Assembly: GCA_025352585.1 (NCBI GenBank)
Contig: JANXTD010000092.1
Location: 1 to 15,660 of the forward strand
DNA: 15,660 bases
Reading direction: 5' to 3'
Origin: Fimbriiglobus sp.
Lineage (GTDB): Bacteria > Planctomycetota > Planctomycetia > Gemmatales > Gemmataceae
In this document: positions 7,555 to 14,451 of the stretch, one piece after another
How the letters are laid out: each line of letters opens with the position of its first letter
How positions within the stretch are numbered: position 1 is the stretch's first letter
Translations under genes and position numbers: made by a program
The notes under the pieces: model-generated
The model's database searches: none
What the model saw: only the letters and a program-made list of their open reading frames with translations
What the model was told of the DNA's origin: nothing

Positions 7555-8304
7555 ATGAAGTACTTCATGACGACCGCGGTCGTACTCTTCGCGGTGGTGG
7601 CGTTCAGCCCACCCCGCGCGAGCGCGACCGACCCCGTCACCCTTTACGTCGCCAAGGCCATCGGCGAGTGGGCGGTCGGGGCGGCCTTCGACAACCTGTG
7701 CGACGCGGCCACTGGCAAGCCGAACATCCAAGAGATCGACCGGCGGTTGAAGGCGGTCGAAGAGAACACCGCGCTCCGCAGCGAGATGCGGGAGGAGATC
7801 CGCCGGGTGCGGGCGGGCCTGAACGACCGGGTGACCAAGGAAGAACTCCGCTCGGCCCTGGCGGGTCTGCAAACCCAGTTGACGGACATCCTGCGCCGCG
7901 TCAGCGCGCTCGAGGAGCGCGTCGAACTCCAGGAGGTCGAGATCGACGACCTCAAGAAGGCGACGAAGAACGCCTCGAGCGCCAGGGGGTTCCTGGCCCG
8001 CGGCCGGGACTGCGCGGCCAAGAAGGAGTACCACCGGGCGATGGCCAACTACGCCATCGCCATTCGACTCGACGAGTCCTCGAGCGACGCCTACGTGGCG
8101 CGGGGCCAGGCCTACTACGAGTTGAAGGCGATCGAGGTGGCGCTGATCGACTACACCAAGGCGATCGACCTGGAGCCGAAGTGCCTGCCGGCGTTGAAAG
8201 GCCGGGGCAATGTCTTCATTGCCAAGCAGGAGTACGGCCGCGCCGTGTCCGACCTCACCGCGGCCCTCGGGGTCAACAAGAAGGATGACGAGTCCCTCAT
8301 GTAG
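7555..8304 (+). CDS. Secreted coiled-coil/TPR protein, N-terminal portion ending at an in-frame TAG
   Basis: The 249-residue product starts at an ATG with a good ribosome binding site and has a signal peptide (basic KY, hydrophobic core about 5-17, ASA cleavage site near residue 24). Residues about 60-140 are rich in Glu, Lys, Arg and Leu in heptad-like spacing and probably form a coiled coil, as in trimeric periplasmic TPR proteins. Three TPR units follow at about 144-177, 178-211 and 212-244. The frame then meets TAG at 8302-8304, inside helix A of a fourth TPR, and carries on in the same frame to 9303 with about seven more TPRs and a C-terminal domain. The intact gene would be 582 codons long. 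The open question is whether this is a true nonsense mutation, a read-through site or a sequence error. TPR proteins act as scaffolds; the partner is unknown. Confidence 0.8.
   Translation: MKYFMTTAVVLFAVVAFSPPRASATDPVTLYVAKAIGEWAVGAAFDNLCDAATGKPNIQEIDRRLKAVEENTALRSEMREEIRRVRAGLNDRVTKEELRSALAGLQTQLTDILRRVSALEERVELQEVEIDDLKKATKNASSARGFLARGRDCAAKKEYHRAMANYAIAIRLDESSSDAYVARGQAYYELKAIEVALIDYTKAIDLEPKCLPALKGRGNVFIAKQEYGRAVSDLTAALGVNKKDDESLM
8302..8304 (+). other. In-frame amber codon interrupting a single TPR gene (7555-9303)
   Basis: Reading from 7555, codon 250 is TAG; the next codons in the same frame give RGYAYHALAKYDNAIEDY, a perfectly phased TPR helix pair. By alignment to the repeats around it, the TAG sits at TPR position 6, two residues before the conserved glycine, a variable position where many residues would be tolerated. 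One base change from CAG, GAG, AAG, TCG, TTG, TGG or a Tyr codon would create it. No frameshift or missing sequence is needed to explain the break. Confidence 0.85.
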
Positions 8305-8424
8305 CGGGGGTATGCCTACCACGCATTAGCAAAGTACGACAACGCCATCGAAGACTACAAGGCGTCACTCGGGCATGGAGTTGGGTTCGCGGAACTGTGG
8401 AACTGCCTCGCGGTCTCCTACCAG

Positions 8425-9303
8425 ATGAAAGGGGACCACGCTCTCGCCCGCGAATCTCTGAACAAGGGGATGAAACTCGACCCGAAAAACGCGATGTACC
8501 TCGCAAACCGCGGGTGGTCTTTGTACAAGCTAGGTCTTCCTACTGACGCGATCCGAGATTGCGATGACGCACTCGAGTGTAACTCGAAATGGTTGCTCGC
8601 GTGGGAAGTCCGGGGTCTGTGCAAGTACGCCGGCGACAAGCCGGGCGACGGCGTCGCGGACTTGACGCGGGCCATCGACCTCGGCAGCGTGAACCGGCAA
8701 GTCTACGAGAGCCGCGGCGACTGGCACTGCAATCAAAAGGAGTACGTCAAGGCCGTGACGGACCTCGACCGGGCGGTGAGCCTCGGGGCGAGCGGCTGGG
8801 CGGTCTACAAGAATCGGGCCAACTCCAACTACATGGTCGGCTCTTACAAGGAGGCCATTGACGACTCCACCAAGGTGATCGAGGTCAAACCCAGTCGGGA
8901 TGTCCAAGCCAGTATGTTCTGGGTCCGCGGCTTCTCGAAGCGTGAGCGCTATGACCGCGTCGGGTACAGGGAGGACGTTGCGAAATCGCTCGAACTCGAC
9001 GGCGATTACCAGAAGTATCTCAAGGCCGGCGACGTGTTGGTAAAGAACAACTCGAAATCGACCGTGACAATCGACATCGACTATTTCGTGAAGTCCTCTG
9101 GTGACAAGGAGAGTTTTACGTTGCCGCGGGAATGGAAACTCAAGGCCGGCGAGTCATTCTATATACTCTACGAAAGAGAGCATATTTACGCGCAGAGAGT
9201 TCAAGCATATGTCAAAACGCCGAACGGCAAGAAGCTGTACGCCTGGGACTACAAGTCCGGCGTCACCCTGGAGGTGGCGTTCGGCGACGCCGACCTCCCT
9301 TGA
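8425..9303 (+). CDS. TPR protein, C-terminal portion in the same frame as 7555-8304
   Basis: The open frame begins directly after the TAG at 8305; the first ATG is 8425, but no Shine-Dalgarno sequence precedes it and it lies inside a TPR, so independent initiation there is doubtful. From 8305 the product has TPRs starting RGYAYHAL, FAELWNCLAVSY, AMYLANRGWSLY, WLLAWEVRGLCKY, NRQVYESRGDW, GWAVYKNRANSNY and ASMFWVRGFSKR. About 95 residues follow, probably beta-rich, beginning YLKAGDVLVKNNSKSTVTI, which I do not recognise. Codon use shifts within the piece: TTA, ATA, AGA and other A+T-ending codons are frequent, most clearly at 9155-9225, unlike neighbouring genes. The encoded structure depends on the upstream part, so this is most likely the second half of one protein rather than a separate gene. 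Confidence 0.7.
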   Translation: MKGDHALARESLNKGMKLDPKNAMYLANRGWSLYKLGLPTDAIRDCDDALECNSKWLLAWEVRGLCKYAGDKPGDGVADLTRAIDLGSVNRQVYESRGDWHCNQKEYVKAVTDLDRAVSLGASGWAVYKNRANSNYMVGSYKEAIDDSTKVIEVKPSRDVQASMFWVRGFSKRERYDRVGYREDVAKSLELDGDYQKYLKAGDVLVKNNSKSTVTIDIDYFVKSSGDKESFTLPREWKLKAGESFYILYEREHIYAQRVQAYVKTPNGKKLYAWDYKSGVTLEVAFGDADLP

Positions 9304-9586
9304 ACGCCCCCGCGTCACGTCAAGGGTCGGGGAACGGACCGCTCCGCCTGGCGCGACCGCGACGGCGATCTGAAAGCACTCCCGCGCCGACCGGCCTGGG
9401 GACGCTCGCCCCGCTCGCCGCCGTCTGCCTCGATCAGGACGGACCGGCCGCGCCCTGAGGCGGTCGCCGAGCCGGTGCGCCAGCTCGGGGGCGCGGAGTT
9501 GAAGCAGCGGGTCTGCGAATACTTCGGCTACGCCCCGACGCCCGACCTACAACAGGCAACTCGATCCTGCACGAACCCGAGTCGCC
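9304..9586 (+). other. Intergenic region with a possible degraded coding remnant
   Basis: This 283-bp stretch has no complete gene. From about 9455 to 9560 one plus-strand frame reads as plausible protein (AELKQRVCEYFGYAPTPDLQ) with no start codon of its own and no recognised family. It runs out of frame with the next gene. It may be a gene remnant or chance high-GC coding bias. Confidence 0.25.
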
Positions 9587-10507
9587 ATGCTCCCCACCCT
9601 GCTACTCGCGCTCGCCGTCGCCGCCCCGCCGGTTAGCGGCGACGCGACGATTCGCGGCGAATTCGGCGGCTCCGCCATCGTCGTCCGCACGACCGCGCGG
9701 TTCGCCGGGGCCATCGACTCGCTGACCTGGGGCGGCCGCGAGTTCATCGACCGCGCCGACCACGGCCGGCAACTCCAGTCGGCGGCCAGCTTCGACCGCG
9801 CCGCGAAGGGCGAGTTCTGGGCCGAGCGCTTCAACCCCACCGAGGCCGGGTCGCGGGCCGACGGCGACGGGCCGACCTCGACGAGCGAACTCGTCAGTCT
9901 CAAGGCGACGGCCGCGGAACTGCGCACGACGACGCGGATGGCCTTCTGGCTCAAGCCCGGCGAGCAGTCGGCGGGGCGGCCGGCCCTCAACGACGCCGCC
10001 GTCTCGCGGCACCTGCTGGCGAAGCGGGTCCGCGTCGGCCACGGCGCGCTCGCCAACGTGCTGGAGTACGACGTGACCTTCACCGTGCCGGCCGGGGAGC
10101 GGCACACGTTCGCGCAGTTCGAGGCGCTGACTGGCTACATGCCGCCGGAGTTCGCCGTCTTCCGCAAGTTCGCGGCGGCGACCGGCCAACTCGAAGCCCT
10201 CGGCGACGGCCCCGGCGAGCAGGCGTCGCCGGTCGTGTTCGCCACGGAGTCCGGCGGGCACGCGATGGGCGTCTACTCGCCCGACCAGCCGTCACCGGGC
10301 GACGAGGCCGCCGGTTACGGCCGCTTCCGCTTCGCGGCCGAGAAGGTCGTCAAGTGGAACTGCGTCTTCCGCTCGCGCGCCCCTAAGGGCGTCGCGGCGG
10401 GCGTCGCGGCGGGCGACCACCGCTTCCGCGTCTTCGTGGCCGTCGGCACGCTCGACGACGTGCGGCTGGCGCTGGTGGCCCTCGACCGCGAGTTCGCGCG
10501 CCGCTGA
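9587..10507 (+). CDS. Exported protein of unknown family
   Basis: The 306-residue product begins with a short signal peptide (MLPTLLLALAVAAPPVSG, probable cleavage near residue 18-19). The mature part is dominated by alternating beta-strand patterns, with conserved-looking phrases such as IDSLTWGGREFIDRADHGRQLQSA (written here as a pair: IDSLTWGG and DHGRQLQSA), FNPTEAGS and EYDVTFTVPAGERH. It ends in a probable helix (LDDVRLALVALDREFARR). The whole resembles an all-beta carbohydrate-binding or mutarotase-like fold in texture, but I do not recognise the family and no catalytic motif is evident. There is no strong Shine-Dalgarno sequence; the start is chosen because it gives the signal peptide. 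It is convergent with the solute-binding-protein gene, with stop codons only 15 bp apart. Confidence 0.75.
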   Translation: MLPTLLLALAVAAPPVSGDATIRGEFGGSAIVVRTTARFAGAIDSLTWGGREFIDRADHGRQLQSAASFDRAAKGEFWAERFNPTEAGSRADGDGPTSTSELVSLKATAAELRTTTRMAFWLKPGEQSAGRPALNDAAVSRHLLAKRVRVGHGALANVLEYDVTFTVPAGERHTFAQFEALTGYMPPEFAVFRKFAAATGQLEALGDGPGEQASPVVFATESGGHAMGVYSPDQPSPGDEAAGYGRFRFAAEKVVKWNCVFRSRAPKGVAAGVAAGDHRFRVFVAVGTLDDVRLALVALDREFARR

Positions 10508-10522
10508 CGGGCGATTCCCGGC

Positions 10523-12004
10523 TTACGGCAGCCCCACGGCGTTGCGGCGGTGGCGGGCCAGCTCGGCGGGCGGCACCTTGGCGTCGAGCGCCTTCCAGGC
10601 GGCCGTCGCCTCGGCCATCGCCGCCTCGGGGGCCACCTCGCCGGTGCCGAGCCGCCGCAGGGTCGCCTCGAGCGCGGCCTGGCGGGCGTCGGCGTCCGGT
10701 AGCCGGGTGATCGTGGCGGGGTTGGCGACGTTCAGCGCCAGGAAGCCGCGCATCGCCTGGGCCAGGCGGCGCGACTGCTCCGCGTCGAACTTGTAGCCGA
10801 GCCACAACTTTTCGTTGGCCTCATCGACGTGCTCGCGGCGGAAGGGGCCGCCGCCGGTCGCGGGGTCGCTCAGGGCCGCGGCGCTGCCGGGCGCGGCCGC
10901 GGCGTCGGCCAGGAAGTCCCAGGCGGCCTGCGGCTCGGCGCAACTCTGGCGGACGACCCCGACGAGCGTGTGCGTCCCCAGGAACGGCACGGAGTTTCCG
11001 CCCCCCGCCGCGGCGACCGGCTTGCCGTCGGCGTCGAAGTAGTTGCGCGTGCCGGGCAGCGGGGCCACGGCGAAGCGGGCCGCGACGCCGCCGGTCGCCG
11101 GGTCGAGCGGCAACTGGCCGAGGTCGCGCAGTTCCAGGAATTCGAGGACGGCCCCGCCGGCGTCGGGCGCGGCCCCCGGCTTGGGCCGGTACGCGGCGCT
11201 CGCGGCGAGCCAGCGCGCCGCGGCCAGGAACCCAGGCTTCCCGAAGCGCGGCTCGCCGGTGAACGGGTCGGCGAGCAGGTCGAGCGCCGACGCCGGGGCC
11301 GGCGGGGCGTCGCGCGCGACCACCTCCGTGGCCGCGGGGCGGTCGTAGCAGGCGGCGACGCGCAGGAACAGCGTGCTCAGTTCGCCCGGCGCGGCCGGCA
11401 GCGGCGGCAGGCTGGGCCGGCCGTCGGCGGCGCGGAAGTACGCCGCCACGTCGAGGGCGTCTTCGTAGGTGCGCGGCGGCTGGAGCGGCCGGCCGGTCCG
11501 GCGGGCGAACCCGGCGCGGTCGGCCTCGGCGGCGAAGCGGTCGGCCCGGTAGACCAGCGCCGCGCCGTCGGCCAGCAGCGGCAGCCCGACGACCTCGCCG
11601 GCCCAATTCACGAGCGTGTCGCGGTACGCCTCGGCGATGCGGCCGCGCAACAGCGGGTGGTCGGCGGCCTTGAACGCGGCCGGCAGCGGCAGGCAGGCCA
11701 GGCCGGGGGTGGTCAGCGTCGCGCCGAGGCGGCCGGGCGGGATCACCAGGATGTCGGCGGCGGCCGGGTCGGCGACGACGGTCACGATTACCCCCGTGCG
11801 GCCGGCCCACGCCTTGGCTTGCTGGCCGAGTCGCGCGGCGTACACCGGGTCGGTGCAGGCTACGGACAGGCGGATTCGGGCCGGCCCCGCGACGGGCGGC
11901 GGCGGCGGGGTCGGGCCGGACGGGCACCCGGTGGCGGCCAAAACCAGGCAGGCGAACGCGGCGGGAATGAACCGCCGCGCGGAAAATGGGCTTGGCAGTT
12001 GCAT
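10523..12004 (-). CDS. Extracellular solute-binding lipoprotein (ABC-type substrate-binding protein family)
   Basis: The 493-residue product has a lipoprotein signal peptide (basic RR at 10-11, hydrophobic core, lipobox LAATGC with the modified cysteine at C27) followed by a Pro-rich tether (PSGPTPPPPPVAGP). From about residue 43 it follows the bacterial extracellular solute-binding pattern: a first strand (IRLSVAC), a helix (LGQQAKAWAGRTG), a second strand (VIVTVVAD), later AALVYRADRFAAEADRAGF, then PPRTYEDALDVAAYF, which matches the typical 'Y...F..aG...PPkTw.E.l..A' segment of sugar-type binding proteins. Such proteins deliver ligand to an ABC permease, but no permease or ATPase gene lies beside it, so it may be an orphan binding protein or serve a distant transporter. 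It diverges from the FHA gene across 210 bp. The ligand cannot be read from the sequence. Confidence 0.82.
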   Translation of the reverse strand: MQLPSPFSARRFIPAAFACLVLAATGCPSGPTPPPPPVAGPARIRLSVACTDPVYAARLGQQAKAWAGRTGVIVTVVADPAAADILVIPPGRLGATLTTPGLACLPLPAAFKAADHPLLRGRIAEAYRDTLVNWAGEVVGLPLLADGAALVYRADRFAAEADRAGFARRTGRPLQPPRTYEDALDVAAYFRAADGRPSLPPLPAAPGELSTLFLRVAACYDRPAATEVVARDAPPAPASALDLLADPFTGEPRFGKPGFLAAARWLAASAAYRPKPGAAPDAGGAVLEFLELRDLGQLPLDPATGGVAARFAVAPLPGTRNYFDADGKPVAAAGGGNSVPFLGTHTLVGVVRQSCAEPQAAWDFLADAAAAPGSAAALSDPATGGGPFRREHVDEANEKLWLGYKFDAEQSRRLAQAMRGFLALNVANPATITRLPDADARQAALEATLRRLGTGEVAPEAAMAEATAAWKALDAKVPPAELARHRRNAVGLP

Positions 12005-12214
12005 CAGCGCTCACTCGGCTGGTAAGATTTATCGGGGCGGTGGCGGCCGCCGAAAACTACTACGCGCCGCCAGCCGTCGAAGGTCGAAGAATCCCGGCCG
12101 CGAGGACCCCGCCGACGCGGGCGACGCGGCCGGTGGACATGGACTCCTGGAACCTTGTGGCGTGGCCGTGCCCGGTGGTCGGGCCGGCCGCGGGCGTCTG
12201 GAGGCGCACCCGTT

Positions 12215-12979
12215 ATGAAGATCGTTCTCGTTGTGGCGTCCGGGATTTACGCCGGCAAGGAAATCGCCATCGCCGGTAGCCAGTTCGTCATCGGACGCGA
12301 CGAGGACTGCAACCTGCGCCCCGCCAGCCCCGCCATTAGCAAGAAGCACTGCGCGGTCTTCTACAAGGACGGCGAGCCGTTCGTCAAGGACCTGGGCAGC
12401 ACCAACGGCACGTTCGTGAACGACCAACAAGTCGAAGGCGAACGCCCACTCGTCGAGGGCGACAAGGTCCGCGTCGGCCCGCTCGACTTCACCGTGAAAA
12501 TGCTGGGGGCGAGGTCGGACGCGACGCCGCTGCCGAATTCGCTCAAGAGCGTCGTCCCGCCCTCGTCGGCGACGAGCCTGCGGCCGGTCACGGCCGCCGC
12601 CGCCCCGGCCCCGGCGGTCTCGCTGGCCCCGGTCGTCGCCGCGCCCAAGCCGGTCGCGGCGGCGGGGGCGAACCCGATCCCCGCCGCCGGGTCGCGGCCG
12701 TCGAAGCCGGCCGCCCCGCCCAAGCCGGCCGCGAAACCGACGCCGGCGGTCGAGCACGGCGACGACCACATCGCCGCGATGCTGCTGGGCATGAACGACG
12801 AGGACGGCGACCCGCCGCACGTGCCCGAGGGCAGCACGGTCATGGAGATGCCGGCTGTGGACGCCTTCGGCAACCCGGTGGTGCCGAAGGTCGAGGACAA
12901 GAAGAAAATCCCCTCGCCCGAGGACTCGTCGTCGATCGCCCGCGACCTGCTCTCGAAGATGACCCGCCGGCCGCGGTAA
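12215..12979 (+). CDS. FHA-domain protein with Ala/Pro-rich linker
   Basis: I start the gene at the ATG at 12215, preceded by GGAGG at 12200-12204; the frame extends upstream to a TTG, but that would add 20 unconvincing residues. The 254-residue product begins with a forkhead-associated domain (about 1-97) with the phosphothreonine-binding signature complete: GR (27-28), S42 and H45 in SKKH, and GSTNGT (61-66). Residues about 110-180 are a low-complexity Ala/Pro/Val linker, then an acidic segment (about 183-210) and a charged tail ending SIARDLLSKMTRRPR. There is no signal peptide, so it should be cytoplasmic. FHA domains bind phosphothreonine on Ser/Thr kinase substrates, which suits a kinase-rich genome; its partner is unknown, and any link to the kinase-CHAT protein 8 kb away is speculation. 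The stop codon directly abuts the palindromic element. Confidence 0.92.
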   Translation: MKIVLVVASGIYAGKEIAIAGSQFVIGRDEDCNLRPASPAISKKHCAVFYKDGEPFVKDLGSTNGTFVNDQQVEGERPLVEGDKVRVGPLDFTVKMLGARSDATPLPNSLKSVVPPSSATSLRPVTAAAAPAPAVSLAPVVAAPKPVAAAGANPIPAAGSRPSKPAAPPKPAAKPTPAVEHGDDHIAAMLLGMNDEDGDPPHVPEGSTVMEMPAVDAFGNPVVPKVEDKKKIPSPEDSSSIARDLLSKMTRRPR

Positions 12980-13127
12980 GCGAATTCTGGTTGGCCGGAC
13001 GCGCCAGCGACGGGAGCAAATCCCGGCGGGCTACGCTGGCGGGAGTAGACGAAGCGGTCACTTCCCACCGGCATCGCCTCCACGGATTTGCTCCCGTCGC
13101 TGGCGCGTCCGGCCAACCAGAATTCGC
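12980..13127. repeat. 148-bp palindromic element with 44-bp perfect inverted repeats
   Basis: The left arm (12980-13023, starting GCGAATTCTGGTTGGCC) and the right arm (13084-13127) are exact reverse complements over all 44 bases. The 60-bp centre is itself an imperfect palindrome: I match 16 of 30 positions when its two halves are compared as reverse complements. The left arm begins at the first base after the FHA stop codon and the right arm ends 19 bp before the likely mutY start. It has no coding content of its own and no obvious target-site duplication. The stem is far longer than an ordinary rho-independent terminator and has no T-tract; a MITE-like or dispersed palindromic element is the best guess. 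Confidence 0.9.
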
Positions 13128-13134
13128 CAACTTC

Positions 13135-13138
13135 AAGG
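13135..13138 (+). promoter_or_regulatory. Probable ribosome binding site deciding the mutY TTG start
   Basis: AAGG lies eight bases before the TTG at 13147. It is the only Shine-Dalgarno-like sequence before the conserved MutY core in the right frame, so it favours the TTG start over start codons inside the palindromic element. Confidence 0.4.
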
Positions 13139-13146
13139 CTTCCCCG

Positions 13147-14283
13147 TTGCCCGCGCCCGAACCCCCTTTCGCCCCGCCCGCGACCTGGACGAACCGCACG
13201 CTGCCGGCCCTGCGCCGGGCACTGCTGGCGTGGTTCGACGCCCACCGCCGGCCGATGCCCTGGCGCAACTCCCGCGACGCCTACCGCATCTGGGTCAGCG
13301 AGGTCATGCTCCAGCAGACGACCGTGGCCGCTGTCATCCCCTTCTTCGAGCGCTTCCTGGTGGCGTTCCCGACCGTGCGGCACCTGGCCGACGCCGACGA
13401 GCAGCAGGTATTGCACCTGTGGCAAGGCCTCGGCTACTACCGGCGGGCGCGGCACCTCCACGCCGCGGCCAAGCGGCTCGTCGCCGACCACGGCGACGCG
13501 CTGCCGGACGACCCCGCCGTCTGGGCGGAGTTGCCCGGCGTCGGACGCTACATTCTCGGCGCGGTGATGTCGCAGGCGTTCGAGCGCAAGCTGCCGATCG
13601 TCGAGGCGAACAGCCTGCGCGTGCTGGCCCGCTGGTTCGCGTCGCCGCTCGACCCGCGTGCGGGGGCCGGCCAGAAGTGGGTCTGGGCGGCGGCGGCGGC
13701 GGTCTTGCCCGACGCCCGCATCGGCGACTTCAACCAGGCGCTCATGGAACTCGGCGCGACGGTTTGCACGCCCGTCGCCCCACGCTGTGACGAGTGCCCC
13801 GTGGCGAAGTGGTGCGAGGCCCGGCGGCTCGGATTGCAGGCGACGATTCCGCCGCGACCGAAGGCGAAAATCATCACCAACGTCGCGGAAGTGGGCGTCG
13901 TCCTGCACGACGAGCGGGCAGTCTGCCTATTTCAACGGCGTCCCGACGCCAAGCGCTGGGCCGGCATGTGGGAGGTGCCGCACGGCGAGGTCGCGCCGGG
14001 GGAGACGCTCGAATCGGCCGCGACGCGGGTGGTCCGCGAACTGACCGGCTTCACGGTCGCGCTCGGCGAGGAGGTCGCCACGGTGAGGCACGGCGTGACG
14101 CGCTACGCCATTACGCTGACAGGGTTTACGGCACGACGGCGTAGCGGCAGCTTCGCGGCGGGGCACTACACGCAGTGCCGCGAGGTGCCGGCGGGGGAAC
14201 TGGCCGACTACCCGATGAGCACGTCGCAGCGTCAACTCCTGGCCGAGTGGCGACGACCCGGCCGCGCCCGCCGACTGTTCTGA
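13147..14283 (+). CDS. mutY: A/G-specific adenine glycosylase
   Basis: MutY removes adenine mispaired with 8-oxoguanine in base-excision repair. Numbering from a TTG at 13147 gives 378 residues. Seen are PMPWR (36-40), SEVMLQQT (51-58, with the catalytic glutamate E52), the helix-hairpin-helix LPGVGRY (129-135), an iron-sulfur cluster set C207-x6-C214-x2-C217-x5-C223, and a C-terminal Nudix-like domain (about 246-362) with GMWEVPHGE and a degenerate Nudix box. The position of the usual catalytic aspartate (D in the LDGNV motif) reads VEAN, giving E153. The start is uncertain: no ATG precedes the conserved core, and the TTG has AAGG eight bases upstream. The frame stays open back through the palindromic element to a TTG at 12991, but that extension would be repeat-encoded. 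No other repair gene is adjacent. Confidence 0.93.
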   Translation: MPAPEPPFAPPATWTNRTLPALRRALLAWFDAHRRPMPWRNSRDAYRIWVSEVMLQQTTVAAVIPFFERFLVAFPTVRHLADADEQQVLHLWQGLGYYRRARHLHAAAKRLVADHGDALPDDPAVWAELPGVGRYILGAVMSQAFERKLPIVEANSLRVLARWFASPLDPRAGAGQKWVWAAAAAVLPDARIGDFNQALMELGATVCTPVAPRCDECPVAKWCEARRLGLQATIPPRPKAKIITNVAEVGVVLHDERAVCLFQRRPDAKRWAGMWEVPHGEVAPGETLESAATRVVRELTGFTVALGEEVATVRHGVTRYAITLTGFTARRRSGSFAAGHYTQCREVPAGELADYPMSTSQRQLLAEWRRPGRARRLF

Positions 14284-14451
14284 TCTCGACCAGGGTGCGC
14301 GGCCAGCGGCCACCGAATCGGACGTGACCGTGACAAACGACCCCAAACGGTGTGGAAATGGCGGACGGCATGTCGGTTGCTTTGATGAATTGACGGTTAG
14401 AAGTTATTCGTCGAGTGCCGCTCACCTTGCTGCCCCCTCCCGAGGCTCACT
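14284..14451 (+). other. Intergenic region before the DabA-type gene
   Basis: The 168-bp gap after mutY is noticeably richer in A+T at about 14340-14410 than the flanking genes, which suggests a promoter for the next gene rather than read-through from mutY. TTGACG at 14390-14395 and TTGATG at 14382-14387 are -35-like, but no good -10 hexamer follows either at the right distance. Confidence 0.35.

Noticed and set aside
10508..10520. Small CGGG/CCCG hairpin between the two convergent genes as a bidirectional terminator
   Set aside because: Only four base pairs, no T-tract on either strand; not distinguishable from chance at this GC content.
12155..12214. Upstream TTG start for the FHA gene
   Set aside because: It would add 20 Arg/Gly-rich residues without a ribosome binding site, whereas the ATG at 12215 has GGAGG upstream and begins directly at the first FHA strand.
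12980..13127. Reading the palindrome as an ordinary rho-independent terminator
   Set aside because: The 44-bp stem and 60-bp centre are much too long and no T-tract follows, although an effect on transcription is still possible.
12361..13908. A 515-codon minus-strand open frame across the FHA gene, the palindrome and mutY
   Set aside because: It is antisense to two well-recognised genes and has no recognisable domain; its openness reflects GC bias.
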